Assembly: GCF_004343505.1 (NCBI RefSeq)
Contig: NZ_SLXU01000008.1
Span: forward strand, 62,001 to 126,000
Direction of reading: 5' to 3'
Length of the DNA stretch: 64,000 nucleotides
DNA from: Rhodovulum bhavnagarense
GTDB lineage: Bacteria; Pseudomonadota; Alphaproteobacteria; Rhodobacterales; Rhodobacteraceae
Shown here: in pieces, positions 8,535-18,720 of the stretch
Layout: every line of letters starts with the position of its first letter
Position numbering within the stretch: position 1 is the first letter of the stretch
Made by a program: the position numbers and the translations under genes
The notes under the pieces: generated by a model
What the model saw: the letters and a program-made list of their open reading frames with translations, nothing else
Told to the model about the DNA's origin: nothing
The model's database searches: none

Positions 8535-9485
8535 ATGACCATGGACAAGCCTCGGAGCTTTCAGGAAATCATCCTGAGGTTGCAAGATTATTGGGCGGCC
8601 AAAGGCTGTGCCATCCTGCAACCCTATGACATGGAGGTGGGTGCGGGCACGTTTCATCCCGCCACCACGCTGCGCAGCCTTGGCACGCGGCCCTGGGCGG
8701 CGGCCTATGTCCAACCCTCGCGTCGGCCCACTGACGGGCGCTATGGCGAGAACCCCAACAGGTTGCAGCACTATTACCAGTTCCAGGTGCTGATCAAACC
8801 CAGCCCGCCGGACCTGCAAGAGCTGTATCTCGGGTCGCTCGCCGCGATCGGGATCGATTTCGACTATCACGACATCCGCTTTGTCGAGGATGACTGGGAA
8901 AGCCCGACGCTGGGTGCCTGGGGCCTGGGCTGGGAGGTGTGGTGCGACGGCATGGAGGTCAGCCAGTTCACCTATTTCCAACAGGTCGGCGGCCATGACT
9001 GCCACCCGGTTTCGGGCGAGCTGACCTATGGCCTGGAACGGCTTGCGATGTATGTGCTGGGCATCGACCACGTGATGGACATGCCCTTCAATGCGCCCGA
9101 CGCGTCCATTCCGCTGCGCTATGGCGACGTGTTTCGCCAGACCGAAGAGGAATATTCGCGCTGGAATTTCGACGTGGCCGATACCGAAAAGCTGTTGAAT
9201 TTCTTCGAGGCGGCCGAGGCCGAATGCCTGCGCATTCTCGACCATCCCCAGGACGACCCACGCTCGGGCAAGCGCATCATCATGGTTCATCCGGCCTATG
9301 ACCAGTGCATCAAGGCCAGCCATTTCTTCAACCTTCTGGACGCGCGCGGCGTGATTTCGGTGACCGAAAGGCAGGCCTATATCGGGCGGGTCCGCGCGCT
9401 GGCGAAACGCTGCGCGGATGCCTTTGTAGAAACCAATGCCGGTGGCTGGACGGCGGATGCCGCCGCGCCCGCCGAGGGGGTGTGA
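8535..9485 (+). CDS. glyQ: Glycine-tRNA ligase alpha subunit
   Basis: A 316-residue catalytic alpha subunit of the bacterial heterotetrameric glycyl-tRNA synthetase. The class II core is plain: [20 protein letters not shown] at the N-terminus, [10 protein letters not shown]-like motif [11 protein letters not shown], and [18 protein letters not shown]. An in-frame ATG at 8517 would add six residues, but AAGGG at 8520-8524 is correctly spaced for the ATG at 8535. The beta-subunit gene starts one base after this stop, so the two are translated together. Confidence 0.96.
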   Translation: MTMDKPRSFQEIILRLQDYWAAKGCAILQPYDMEVGAGTFHPATTLRSLGTRPWAAAYVQPSRRPTDGRYGENPNRLQHYYQFQVLIKPSPPDLQELYLGSLAAIGIDFDYHDIRFVEDDWESPTLGAWGLGWEVWCDGMEVSQFTYFQQVGGHDCHPVSGELTYGLERLAMYVLGIDHVMDMPFNAPDASIPLRYGDVFRQTEEEYSRWNFDVADTEKLLNFFEAAEAECLRILDHPQDDPRSGKRIIMVHPAYDQCIKASHFFNLLDARGVISVTERQAYIGRVRALAKRCADAFVETNAGGWTADAAAPAEGV

Positions 9486-9486
9486 T

Positions 9487-11739
9487 ATGCCCGACCTGCT
9501 GATCGAACTTTTCTCAGAGGAAATCCCGGCGCGGATGCAGGCCGATGCCCGCGAGGCGCTGCAAAAGCGCGTGACCGACGGGCTGGTCGAGGCGGGGCTG
9601 ACCTATGTGGCGGCGCGCGCGTTTTCCACCCCGCGCCGACTGGTACTGGCGCTGGAGGGGCTGACGGCCCGCAGCCCCGACCAGCGCGAAGAACGCAAGG
9701 GCCCGCGTGTGGACGCACCCGAAAAGGCGCTGGAGGGATTCTTGCGTTCCACCGGGCTGACCCGCGACCAGTTGCAGGCCCGCGACGACAAGAAGGGTCA
9801 GGTCTGGTTTGCGGTCATCGACAGGCCCGGCCGCCCGGCGGCGGATATCGTGGCCGAGGTTCTCGAGACGACGATCCGCAGCTTCCCCTGGCCGAAATCC
9901 ATGCGATGGGGCGCGGGCAGCCTGCGCTGGGTGCGGCCGTTGCAATCGATCCTGTGCATCCTCACGGATGAAAACGGCGCCGAGGTCGTGCCGCTGGACG
10001 TGGACGGCATCCGCGCGGGCGATACCACGCGCGGCCATCGTTTCATGGCGCCCGCACCGTTCCACGTCACATCCTTTGAGGACTATTCCATCAAGCTCAA
10101 GCGCGCCAAGGTCATGCTGGACCAGCAAGAGCGTGCCGATCACATCTGGCATGCCGCCACCAACGCCGCCTTTGCCAGCGGGCTGGAGGTGGTCGAGGAC
10201 AAGGGCTTGCTGTCCGAGGTTGCGGGCCTGGTGGAATGGCCTGTGGTTCTCATGGGCGCGATCGGGGAGGCGTTCCTGGGCCTGCCGCCCGAGGTGCTGC
10301 AAACCTCGATGAAGGAACACCAGAAGTTTTTCTCGGTGCGCGACCCGAAAACCGGCCGGATTGTTCGATTCGTGACAGTTGCCAACCGCGAAACACCCGA
10401 TGATGGCATGACGATCCTGAAAGGTAACGCAAAGGTATTGTCGGCGCGGCTTTCGGATGCGGCGTTTTTCTGGGCCAATGACCTGCGCGAGGCACGTGCG
10501 GGTATGGAGAATTGGCGCGATGCGCTGTCCAACGTGACGTTCCAGGCCGAATTGGGCAGCCAGGCGCTGCGCATGGACCGCATCGCCAATCTGGCCCGCG
10601 AGATTGCGCCGGCGGTGGGCGCCGAGCCCGACCTCGTCGAACAGGCCGCTCGCGTGGCCAAGCTCGATCTGGCCTCTGAGATGGTCTATGAGTTTCCCGA
10701 GCTGCAAGGCGTCATGGGCCGCTATTACGCCGAGGCCGCGGGCCTGCCGGCCAGCGTGGCCGCGGCTTGCGAGATGCATTACAAGCCGCTGGGGCCCGGC
10801 GATGACCTGCCGCGCGATCCGGTCTCCATCGCCGTGGCGCTGGCCGACAAGCTGGACACGCTGGCCGGGTTCTGGGCCATCGACGAGAAACCGACCGGAT
10901 CAAAGGACCCATTCGCGCTGCGCCGCGCGGCGCTGGGGGTGATCCGCATCATCCTGGATCACGACCTGCGCATCGGCCTGGAACGGGTGATCGATATGCA
11001 GCTTTTGACTCATGTCATAGCGCTGAACCTCGACAGTGCAGACGAGCGAGATGTCTATTTCCTAGAGGAACTGGTGGACGAGATCGCCCGACACGGCGTG
11101 TTCGGCGCGGCCTTTCACGCGCTGATCGACCGGTTTACCCACAAGGATGAACCTCTCGCGATCGAAGAGGGCACATGGCTGGCGCGGATGCGCAAACGCC
11201 TGCCCGCGATGAGCGACGACCTTATCGGCTTTTTCCATGACCGGCTGAAAGTCCATCTACGCGGCGAGGGCGTGCGCCACGATGTGATCGATGCCTGCCT
11301 GGCCATGCCGAATTCCGATGACCTGAGCCTCCTGGTGCGGCGCGCGCGGGCGCTGGATGCGGCGCTCGGGACGGAAGATGGCGAGAACCTCGTCCAAGGG
11401 TTCAAGCGGGCCAATAACATCCTGTCCCAGGCCGAGGAAAAGGACGGCGTCGAATATCGGTTCGGGGCGGATGCGAGATTCGCCGAAGACGCGACCGAGA
11501 CGGCGCTGTTCGAGGCGCTCGACAAGGCCAACGCGGCCATCGCACCTGCGCTTGCGGCAGAGGATTTCACCGCCGCCATGTCGGCCATGGCGGAGCTGCG
11601 CGAACCGATCGATGCCTTTTTCGACGCGGTACAGATCAACACCGACAACGACATCGTGCGCCGCAACCGGTTGAACCTGCTGCACCACATCCGTGAAACC
11701 TGCCTGAAGGTGGCCGACCTGACACGGATCGAGGGCTAG
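9487..11739 (+). CDS. glyS: Glycine-tRNA ligase beta subunit
   Basis: A 750-residue beta subunit, needed for tRNA(Gly) recognition by the alpha2-beta2 synthetase. The N-terminus MPDLLIELFSEEIPARMQ is the family signature. Internal marks are SMKEHQKFFSVRD near 280 and an HD-like helical region near 410-470. The C-terminal DALR-type anticodon-binding domain ends in NRLNLLHHI. The frame is open 17 codons upstream, but that would overlap glyQ; the ATG at 9487 gives the standard N-terminus. It is translationally coupled to glyQ with a one-base gap. Confidence 0.96.
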   Translation: MPDLLIELFSEEIPARMQADAREALQKRVTDGLVEAGLTYVAARAFSTPRRLVLALEGLTARSPDQREERKGPRVDAPEKALEGFLRSTGLTRDQLQARDDKKGQVWFAVIDRPGRPAADIVAEVLETTIRSFPWPKSMRWGAGSLRWVRPLQSILCILTDENGAEVVPLDVDGIRAGDTTRGHRFMAPAPFHVTSFEDYSIKLKRAKVMLDQQERADHIWHAATNAAFASGLEVVEDKGLLSEVAGLVEWPVVLMGAIGEAFLGLPPEVLQTSMKEHQKFFSVRDPKTGRIVRFVTVANRETPDDGMTILKGNAKVLSARLSDAAFFWANDLREARAGMENWRDALSNVTFQAELGSQALRMDRIANLAREIAPAVGAEPDLVEQAARVAKLDLASEMVYEFPELQGVMGRYYAEAAGLPASVAAACEMHYKPLGPGDDLPRDPVSIAVALADKLDTLAGFWAIDEKPTGSKDPFALRRAALGVIRIILDHDLRIGLERVIDMQLLTHVIALNLDSADERDVYFLEELVDEIARHGVFGAAFHALIDRFTHKDEPLAIEEGTWLARMRKRLPAMSDDLIGFFHDRLKVHLRGEGVRHDVIDACLAMPNSDDLSLLVRRARALDAALGTEDGENLVQGFKRANNILSQAEEKDGVEYRFGADARFAEDATETALFEALDKANAAIAPALAAEDFTAAMSAMAELREPIDAFFDAVQINTDNDIVRRNRLNLLHHIRETCLKVADLTRIEG

Positions 11740-11804
11740 TCTGACGGGGTGCTTGCCAGCCGCCGCAAGGGGCGTATGCTGCAACGGGGCAAGGGGACGC
11801 TGCG

Positions 11805-14354
11805 GTGCAGAAACGAACTGATATCGTTGACTTTACCGAGATCGCGCCAGACGCGGATATCGCGGCCGCGCGACATGGGGGGCGGGCCAAGTGCCTGCAA
11901 CGGCTGATCAGACTGGATTTGCCCGTGCCGCGCACGGTGGCCTTGTCTTTCGGGGCGGTGCATCGCATCGCGCAAGGTGAAATGCCCGACATCGCCGCGC
12001 TCTTGTCGCGGTTCGGCGCGGCCCCTCTGGTGTCGGTCCGGCCCAGTTCGCAAGACCCCGACTGGGGGGGACCGGCCTCGATCCTGAATATCGGGATGAA
12101 TGACGCCCGTCACGCCGCGCTGGTGGACAGCCATGGCGAGGCGGCGGCGAACGCGCTTTACCTGTCTTTCGTCCAGTCTTACGCGGTTCATGTCGCGCGG
12201 CTTGATCCCGAGATGTTCGAGGAGGACGGCACCAGCGCCTCGGCGCTGGCAGCCGCGCTTGACGCGTATACCGAGGAAACCGACGACCCCTTTCCGCAAG
12301 ATCCCGCCAGGCAACTGGCCGAGGTCCTGCGGTCGATGGCGCGGGCATGGGAGGGCACGACAGCGCGGCTTCTGCGCCAGGCGCGCGGCGCGCCGGCCGA
12401 TGCGGGGCTCGGGCTGGTGGTGCAGGACATGGCGATCGGGCTGGGACCGGGCGAAAGCGGCTCTGGCCTGATCCAGTTCGTCGACGGGACAACCGGACAG
12501 CGCAGGATCGTCGGGCGCTATCTCGGCCAGAGCCAGGGCAGGGCCGCGATGCGGGGGCGAGCAGGAACGCTTTTCCTGACCCGCGACCCGCGCGGTCCCG
12601 CGCTAGAGGAACGCTGTCCCGATGTCTTTGCCCAGCTTAAACGCTATGGCGATACCTGCCGCATCAACCTGCGCGAAGAGATGCAGATCGAGTTCACGCT
12701 GGAAAACGGCAAGCTGCACGTCCTGGACGCGGTGCGTGTTGCCCGCAGCGCGCGTGGTGCCGTGCGGATCGCGGTCATGCTGGCGGACGAGGGGATCATT
12801 CCGCGCGAAGAGGCATTGTTGCGCATAGAGCCGCGCGCGGTCAGCGAATTGCTGCACAGCCAGGTTGATCCGTCCGTCCCGCGCCAGGCCATTGCCCACG
12901 GCATCGCCGCCAGCCCCGGCGCGGCGACCGGGCGGCTTGTTTTTGGGTCGGCCGCAGCTCAGGCCAGCGCGGCGCGTGGCGAGCCTTGTATCCTGGTGCG
13001 CCGTGAAACCACGCCCGAGGATATTCGCGGAATGCATGCCGCGGCGGGCGTTATGACCGAACGCGGGGGTATGACCAGCCATGCGGCGGTGATCGCGCGG
13101 GGGCTGGGGGTGCCATGTGTCGTGGGCATTTCCGACATGCGCCTGAACAGGCGCGACGGGGTTTTGATCACTGCCGATGGGCACAAGCTGCACGAGGGCG
13201 ATATCGTCACGCTGGACGGCACGAATGGCCAGGTCCTGCCGGGGGCGGCGAAGATGCTTGAACCCGCCCTGGACGATGCGTTCCACGCGCTGATGGGCTG
13301 GGCCGAAGCCGCCTGCGACATCGGGATTCGCGCCAATGCGGACACGCCCGCCGACGCCCAGACCGCGCGGCGTTTCGGCGCGGACGGTATCGGGCTGTGC
13401 CGGACCGAGCACATGTTCTTCGAGGCCGACCGGCTGACGGTGATGCGCGAGATGATCTTCGCCGCCGGCCCCGAGGATCGCGCCTCGGTGCTGGAGCGGC
13501 TGTTGCCGATGCAGCGGGCCGATTTCAAGCGGCTGTTCGAGATCATGCAGGGCCTGCCGGTCTGCATCCGCCTGTTCGACCCGCCGCTGCATGAATTCCT
13601 GCCGCAATCGCGCGAGGGCGTGCGTGAGCTGGCCGAGGCGCTGGATCTGCCGTTGTCGGACGTGTCGCGGCGGGTGCAGGCGCTGAGCGAGTTCAACCCG
13701 ATGCTGGGGATGCGCGGCGTGCGGCTGGGCATCGCGGTGCCTGAAATCTATGACATGCAGGCGCGGGCCATATTCGAGGCGACGATCGAGGCCAGTCGGC
13801 AGGGCGCGCCGGTGGTGCCCGAGATAATGATCCCGCTCGTATCGGCCATGCGCGAGGTGGAACTGGTCAAGACCCGCATCGATGCGCTGGCCGCTGCCGT
13901 GCGTACCGAGCACGGGGTCGATCTGGACTACCGGCTGGGTGTCATGGTGGAAACGCCGCGCGCGGCGTTGCGCGCGGGCGATATCGCGCAGCACGCGGCG
14001 TTTCTGAGTTTCGGTACAAACGACCTGACGCAGATGACCTATGGCCTGTCGCGCGACGATGCGGGACGGTTCATGGGGTCCTATGTCAAGCAGGGCGTTT
14101 TTGCCGAGGACCCGTTTCATACCCTCGACACCGAGGGGGTGGGCGAGTTGCTGAGCATCGGGGCAGAGCGGGGGCGCCTCGCGCGGCCCGGCGTGACGCT
14201 GTCGATTTGTGGCGAACATGGCGGCAATGCCGAATCGATTGCCTTCTGCCGCAAGGCGGGCTTTGACTATGTTTCGTGTTCGCCGTTCCGGGTGCCTGTG
14301 GCACGGTTGGCCGCGGCGCAGCTTGCCCTTGGCAAGGTGCTGGCAGACGTCTGA
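11805..14354 (+). CDS. Pyruvate phosphate dikinase-like protein with degenerate ATP domain
   Basis: An 849-residue protein with PPDK domain order and a GTG start. The swivelling His domain is intact (ERGGMTSHAAVIARG, phospho-His426). So is the PEP/pyruvate barrel (GLCRTEHMFF, LGMRGVRLG, FGTNDLTQMTYG, and CGEHGG with the catalytic Cys). The N-terminal ATP-grasp domain is not: the usual SVRSGA-SMPGMMDTVLNLG block reads SVRPSSQDPDWGGPASILNI, the GEYL and QGED acidic residues are Arg238 and Arg246-Ala247, and the LQTR motif is LDAV (307-310). Comparison is with the clostridial enzyme from memory. It may be a PEP-binding or phosphotransfer protein rather than a true dikinase; annotation as ppdK is the alternative. 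It follows glyS by 65 bases. Confidence 0.8.
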   Translation: MQKRTDIVDFTEIAPDADIAAARHGGRAKCLQRLIRLDLPVPRTVALSFGAVHRIAQGEMPDIAALLSRFGAAPLVSVRPSSQDPDWGGPASILNIGMNDARHAALVDSHGEAAANALYLSFVQSYAVHVARLDPEMFEEDGTSASALAAALDAYTEETDDPFPQDPARQLAEVLRSMARAWEGTTARLLRQARGAPADAGLGLVVQDMAIGLGPGESGSGLIQFVDGTTGQRRIVGRYLGQSQGRAAMRGRAGTLFLTRDPRGPALEERCPDVFAQLKRYGDTCRINLREEMQIEFTLENGKLHVLDAVRVARSARGAVRIAVMLADEGIIPREEALLRIEPRAVSELLHSQVDPSVPRQAIAHGIAASPGAATGRLVFGSAAAQASAARGEPCILVRRETTPEDIRGMHAAAGVMTERGGMTSHAAVIARGLGVPCVVGISDMRLNRRDGVLITADGHKLHEGDIVTLDGTNGQVLPGAAKMLEPALDDAFHALMGWAEAACDIGIRANADTPADAQTARRFGADGIGLCRTEHMFFEADRLTVMREMIFAAGPEDRASVLERLLPMQRADFKRLFEIMQGLPVCIRLFDPPLHEFLPQSREGVRELAEALDLPLSDVSRRVQALSEFNPMLGMRGVRLGIAVPEIYDMQARAIFEATIEASRQGAPVVPEIMIPLVSAMREVELVKTRIDALAAAVRTEHGVDLDYRLGVMVETPRAALRAGDIAQHAAFLSFGTNDLTQMTYGLSRDDAGRFMGSYVKQGVFAEDPFHTLDTEGVGELLSIGAERGRLARPGVTLSICGEHGGNAESIAFCRKAGFDYVSCSPFRVPVARLAAAQLALGKVLADV

Positions 14355-14487
14355 TAAAAGGGCCGAAACGCGCCTCGGGTGGATGTACTGTTGCATTTTT
14401 GTCGCGCGGGTGGACTTTTCCTCTCAAAAGCCATATGTCTGCGCCGCCTGGCCGCGGCCTTGCGTGCCGAAGCTCTGGGGGTTCATC

Positions 14488-15153
14488 ATGCTGTCATCTG
14501 TTCGTCTTGCCGGCCTTGCCGGCCTGGTCGCGGTTTTCGCGTCAGCCGCCCCGGCCGATATGACCGGTTCCCAGTCGAACGATCCGACGGCCATGCTGGG
14601 TGACAACCTGACCCGCCTGCTCAAGACCGAAAGCGCCGCCATGCAGCGATTGGGTTCGCATCGCCTGACGCGGCTGGCGACCACGCCGCGCGCCGCGGAT
14701 GCCCCGACCTACAGCCTGGCCTGGGTCGATGCCCAGCCCTTGGCCAAGGGTGGAAAGGAATGGCAATGCCTGACCGAGGCTTTGTATTTCGAGGCCCGCG
14801 GGGAAAGCGTGCAGGGCCAGTTCGCGGTGGCTGAGGTCATCCTCAACCGCGTGGCCTCTGCGGCCTATCCCGATACGGTTTGCGATGTTGTCCACCAGGG
14901 AACCGGCAAGCGTTACCAGTGCCAGTTTACCTATACCTGTGACGGCCATGCCGAGGTTATCAACGAACCGGCCACCTATCGGCGCTTGGGCAAGATCGCG
15001 CGCGCCATGCTGGACGGCGCGCCGCGCAAACTGACCGGCGGGGCCACCCATTACCACACCACCGCCGTTCATCCCGGCTGGGCCAACCGCCTGCCGCGAA
15101 CAGCAACCATCGGCGTGCATCACTTTTATCGGCAGGCCAGCGCGGCGAACTGA
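14488..15153 (+). CDS. Cell wall hydrolase, SleB/CwlJ family
   Basis: A 221-residue exported protein. Residues 1-23 look like a signal peptide ending SAAPAD. The hydrolase_2 (SleB/CwlJ) domain runs from about residue 92: CLTEALYFEARGES with the catalytic Glu, AVAEVILNRV, then CQFTYTCDG and the THYHT segment. Such enzymes cleave peptidoglycan glycan strands; in non-spore-formers the role is general wall remodelling. The ATG at 14488 was chosen because it begins the signal peptide. The 133 bases upstream hold no clear terminator, so partial read-through from the PPDK-like gene is possible. Confidence 0.86.
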   Translation: MLSSVRLAGLAGLVAVFASAAPADMTGSQSNDPTAMLGDNLTRLLKTESAAMQRLGSHRLTRLATTPRAADAPTYSLAWVDAQPLAKGGKEWQCLTEALYFEARGESVQGQFAVAEVILNRVASAAYPDTVCDVVHQGTGKRYQCQFTYTCDGHAEVINEPATYRRLGKIARAMLDGAPRKLTGGATHYHTTAVHPGWANRLPRTATIGVHHFYRQASAAN

Positions 15154-15250
15154 GCGGGCTGTCGCTCGTGGGCGCTGTTGCGCCGCCCACGGGCCTTTGC
15201 GCAGATGCCCCGGTCCCTATCAAGGGCCATACAGTCGCCCGGAGTCTCGC

Positions 15251-16201
15251 ATGACAGACGATATCCGCCTCGCCTTTGCCAGCCCAGTGGAACGCGCCGC
15301 GGCACTGGCACCCGCACATCCGCTGCGCGATCGCATCTCTTTGCGTGATCATGTCGTCGAGGTCGAGATCGGTGCCTTTCAGGCCGAGCGCGGCGCAAGC
15401 CAGCGAGTTCGGTTCAACGTGGTGGTCGAGGTCCGCCCCAATCCCGCGCCGCTGGAGGATGATGTCGACCGGGTGCTGTCCTATGACACGATAACAGAGG
15501 CAATCGAGGAAGAACTGTCCTCGGAACGTCTTAACCTTCTCGAAACGCTGGCCGACCGCATCGCCGAACGTATACTTGCCGAGCCACAGGCGATGCGGGC
15601 CTTTATTCGCATTGAAAAGTTGGATCGTGGCCCCGGCGCGCTGGGGGTCGAGATCGTGCGCGACCGTCCCGCCGATGCCCCGCGCCCCGTCATCCCCGCC
15701 GATCACGGTGCCGAGGCCGCCCACCATCCCCTGGTCGTGTTCCTGTCGAACGCGGCCATTGCCGCGCCCGGCTTGCCGCGCTGGCTGGATGGCTGGATCA
15801 AGGGGCCGCACCCGGTTGTATTATGCGTTGGTGCGGCCGATACGCCCGCCCCGCAATCTGCGGTGCCCCCTGCACAGCGTCGCATAGACCTCTTGGCCAT
15901 CGAACAGAATGCCTGGGTTCTGGCCGGGCGCGATCCGCGCTGCGTCGTGCGCGGCAGCCGTACCGAGATCGACTGGGCGATGAAGCATGGGCAGGTGAGC
16001 GTCTGGGCGCCTTACAAGATCGTGCTCGATGCCCTCGATGGCCCCTCTGCCGGCCCGCGTGACGCGCTGGCGCTTGCGATTTGGTTTGCGCGGGGGCTGG
16101 AGGCCGCCGAGATGCTGGTTGTGGGGGGCGAGGCACCGCCGTCCTGCGATGGGCTGAAACTGGCGCATATTCCCGCCGGTGTCTTGGCCCCCCCGTCCTG
16201 A
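15251..16201 (+). CDS. folB: Dihydroneopterin aldolase fused to extra C-terminal domain
   Basis: A 316-residue protein, more than twice the size of a usual FolB (about 120). Residues 25-145 are the FolB domain: RDHVVEVEIGAFQAERG, then RVLSYDTITEAIEEEL, then LLETLADRIAERIL, with IRIEKLD. FolB splits dihydroneopterin to hydroxymethyl-dihydropterin and glycolaldehyde. The C-terminal 160 residues are different; a block VSVWAPYKIVLDAL, GPRDALALAIWFA, GLEAAEMLVVGG resembles the end of amino-acid-kinase-fold proteins, which is an inference. folP follows after 40 bases. The ATG at 15251 is preceded by CGGAG. Confidence 0.87.
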   Translation: MTDDIRLAFASPVERAAALAPAHPLRDRISLRDHVVEVEIGAFQAERGASQRVRFNVVVEVRPNPAPLEDDVDRVLSYDTITEAIEEELSSERLNLLETLADRIAERILAEPQAMRAFIRIEKLDRGPGALGVEIVRDRPADAPRPVIPADHGAEAAHHPLVVFLSNAAIAAPGLPRWLDGWIKGPHPVVLCVGAADTPAPQSAVPPAQRRIDLLAIEQNAWVLAGRDPRCVVRGSRTEIDWAMKHGQVSVWAPYKIVLDALDGPSAGPRDALALAIWFARGLEAAEMLVVGGEAPPSCDGLKLAHIPAGVLAPPS

Positions 16202-16241
16202 GCCCTTGCCAATTTGCGTATTTCACGCCAATCAGCGTCGC

Positions 16242-17261
16242 ATGCGCCGTTATTTCCGCCCCATCGTCCAGAACGATCCCGCCCGCCCCGCCGATGCCTT
16301 GCCGATTGCCGGGGGCTGGGCGTGGTTCACCCGCGCCGAGGAACTGCGCCGTGACGGACCGCCGCGGATCATCCCTGCCCATGCGATCCCTTTCGAGGAA
16401 CGTGCCGCGCTGACTGCGCCGCGCCCTGCTTTGGCCGGGCTGACGATGGACCGGCCCCGGATCATGGGCATCCTTAATGTCACGCCTGACAGCTTTTCCG
16501 ACGGGGGCCGGTTCGACCGCCCCGAGGCGGCGCTGGAACAGGCGCGCGCCTTGGCTGCCGCGTCCGACATGATCGATATCGGTGGCGAATCCACCCGCCC
16601 CGGTGCGCCCGAGGTTGCGGTGCAGGATGAAATCGGTCGTACCGCACCGGTGATCGCGGCACTGCGCGATGCCGGCATCGCGCGCCCGATCTCGATCGAC
16701 ACGCGCAAGGCCCCCGTTGCCGAGGCCGCCCTTGCCGCGGGGGCGGTCATGGTCAACGATGTCTCTGGTTTCGATTTCGACCCGGCGCTCGCCCCGTTGA
16801 CAGCCCGGACGGGGGCATTGGTGTGCCTGATGCATGCCCAGGGCACTCCCGAGACGATGCAAGCCGATCCGCGTTATGAAAACGTTTTGCTGGATGTCTA
16901 TGACGCGCTGGCCGCGCGGGTGGCGCGCGCGCAAGCTGTGGGCATCCCGCGGTCGCATATCGTGGTCGATCCCGGTATCGGCTTTGGCAAGACGCTGGGA
17001 CATAACCTTGCGCTGCTCAGGGGGCTGAGCCTGTTTCACGGGCTTGGCTGTCCGGTTCTGCTTGGCGCCTCGCGCAAGAGTTTCATCGGCATCATTTCGG
17101 GGGTCGAGGATGCGCGCCAGCGCGCGCCCGGCTCCATCGCCGTGGCGTTGGCCGCCGCTCAGCAAGGTGTGCAGATCCTGCGGGTGCATGACGCGGCCGA
17201 GACGCGGCAGGCGTTGCGCGTCGACCAGGCGCTGAAGGGACTGGACCGGGGCCATGTCTAG
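16242..17261 (+). CDS. folP: Dihydropteroate synthase
   Basis: A 339-residue enzyme that joins hydroxymethyl-dihydropterin diphosphate and p-aminobenzoate; it is the sulfonamide target. Signatures are [17 protein letters not shown] near 75-91, [11 protein letters not shown] near 116-126, [11 protein letters not shown] near 150, and [11 protein letters not shown] near 270. There is an extra N-terminal segment of about 70 residues compared with the shortest FolP forms, common in alphaproteobacteria. The ATG at 16242 was preferred over an in-frame start overlapping folB. The stop overlaps glmM by eight bases. Confidence 0.95.
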   Translation: MRRYFRPIVQNDPARPADALPIAGGWAWFTRAEELRRDGPPRIIPAHAIPFEERAALTAPRPALAGLTMDRPRIMGILNVTPDSFSDGGRFDRPEAALEQARALAAASDMIDIGGESTRPGAPEVAVQDEIGRTAPVIAALRDAGIARPISIDTRKAPVAEAALAAGAVMVNDVSGFDFDPALAPLTARTGALVCLMHAQGTPETMQADPRYENVLLDVYDALAARVARAQAVGIPRSHIVVDPGIGFGKTLGHNLALLRGLSLFHGLGCPVLLGASRKSFIGIISGVEDARQRAPGSIAVALAAAQQGVQILRVHDAAETRQALRVDQALKGLDRGHV

Positions 17262-18606
17262 AAAGATTTTCGGCACTGACGGGGTGCGTGGCCAGGCCAA
17301 CAGCTATCCGATGACGGCGGAAATGGCGCTTCGGATCGGGGCGGCGGCGGGGCGGTATTTCCGGCGCGACGGGTCCAGCGCTCACCGTGTGGTGATCGGC
17401 AAGGATACGCGCCGTTCCGGTTACATGCTGGAAAACGCGCTGACGGCGGGGTTGACCTCGACGGGGATGAACGTGCTGTTGCTGGGGCCTGTGCCGACGC
17501 CGGCGGTGGGGTTTCTGACCCGGTCGATGCGGGCCGATGTCGGCATCATGATCTCTGCCAGCCACAACCCCCACCAGGATAACGGGATCAAGTTCTTTGG
17601 CCCCGAGGGGTTCAAGCTGTCGGACGAGGCCGAGGGCGAGATCGAGGCGATCCTTGAGGCCGAGATCATGCCTGCCCAGCCGCAGAATATCGGCCGGGCG
17701 CGGCGCATCGACGACGGCATCTGGCGCTATGCGGAATATGCCAAGACGACCTTTCCGGCGGGCAAGCGGCTGGATGGTCTCAAGGTGGTGATCGATTGCG
17801 CGAACGGGGCGGCCTACAAGGTGGCGCCCGAGGTGCTTTGGGAACTTGGGGCCGAGGTGATCGCGGTAGGTGTGGGCCCGGACGGGTTCAACATCAATGC
17901 CGGTTGCGGGTCCACCCATCCCCAGACCGCGGCCGCGGCGGTGCGCGCGCATGGGGCGGATGTGGGGATCACGCTGGATGGCGACGCGGACCGGGTGATG
18001 ATCATCGACGAGACCGGCGCGGTGGCCGATGGCGACCAGATCATGGCGCTGTTCGCCGAGCGCTGGGCGGCCGAGGGTCGGTTGCGCGAGGGTACGCTGG
18101 TGGCCACGGTGATGTCCAACCTTGGTCTGGAGCAGCACCTTGCCGGGCTTGGGCTGCGGCTGGAGCGCACGGCGGTCGGTGACCGCTACGTGGTCGAGGC
18201 GATGCGCGCGGGCGGCTGGAACCTGGGCGGGGAACAATCGGGTCATATCGTGATGACCGATTACGCCACGACCGGGGACGGGATGCTGGCGGGGCTGCAA
18301 TTCCTGGCGGCGATGGTGGAAACGGGGCTGTCGGCCTCGGCATTGGCCTGCCGGTTCGAAAGGGTGCCGCAACTGCTGAAGAACGTGCGCTTCGCGCCGG
18401 GTGGCGATCCGCTGGCGGCGGTCCCGGTGCGCGCGGCGATTGCCGCGGCACAGGCACGGCTGGCCGGAACGGGGCGGTTGTTGATCCGCAAATCGGGGAC
18501 CGAACCCCTGATCCGGGTGATGGCAGAGTGCGAGGATGACGCCCTGCTGGTCGAGGTCGTGGACAGCGTGGTTGCCGCGATAGAGATCGCGAGCCGGGCA
18601 GGCTGA
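17254..18606 (+). CDS. glmM: Phosphoglucosamine mutase
   Basis: A 450-residue enzyme converting glucosamine-6-phosphate to glucosamine-1-phosphate for peptidoglycan and LPS precursors. It starts [14 protein letters not shown], has the phosphoserine motif [12 protein letters not shown] with catalytic Ser103, the metal loop LDGDADRV near 243-250, and the phosphate-binding [12 protein letters not shown] near the C-terminus. The start codon overlaps the last eight bases of folP, indicating translational coupling; folP-glmM adjacency is common in bacteria. Confidence 0.97.
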   Translation: MSRKIFGTDGVRGQANSYPMTAEMALRIGAAAGRYFRRDGSSAHRVVIGKDTRRSGYMLENALTAGLTSTGMNVLLLGPVPTPAVGFLTRSMRADVGIMISASHNPHQDNGIKFFGPEGFKLSDEAEGEIEAILEAEIMPAQPQNIGRARRIDDGIWRYAEYAKTTFPAGKRLDGLKVVIDCANGAAYKVAPEVLWELGAEVIAVGVGPDGFNINAGCGSTHPQTAAAAVRAHGADVGITLDGDADRVMIIDETGAVADGDQIMALFAERWAAEGRLREGTLVATVMSNLGLEQHLAGLGLRLERTAVGDRYVVEAMRAGGWNLGGEQSGHIVMTDYATTGDGMLAGLQFLAAMVETGLSASALACRFERVPQLLKNVRFAPGGDPLAAVPVRAAIAAAQARLAGTGRLLIRKSGTEPLIRVMAECEDDALLVEVVDSVVAAIEIASRAG

Positions 18607-18720
18607 GTGCAGGATTTCGGTTGAATTTAACCGTAATGCCTGGCGCAGGGAATTGAATTGACGCCATGCCGCCCCTTTGTCGCATTATAGACTTTTCCGC
18701 AAAAGGCGGGCGCTTGACCG

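Noticed and set aside
15167-15191. Eight-pair hairpin (CGTGGGCG/CGCCCACG) after the sleB-like gene
   Set aside because: No T-tract and a nine-base loop; too weak to call a terminator.
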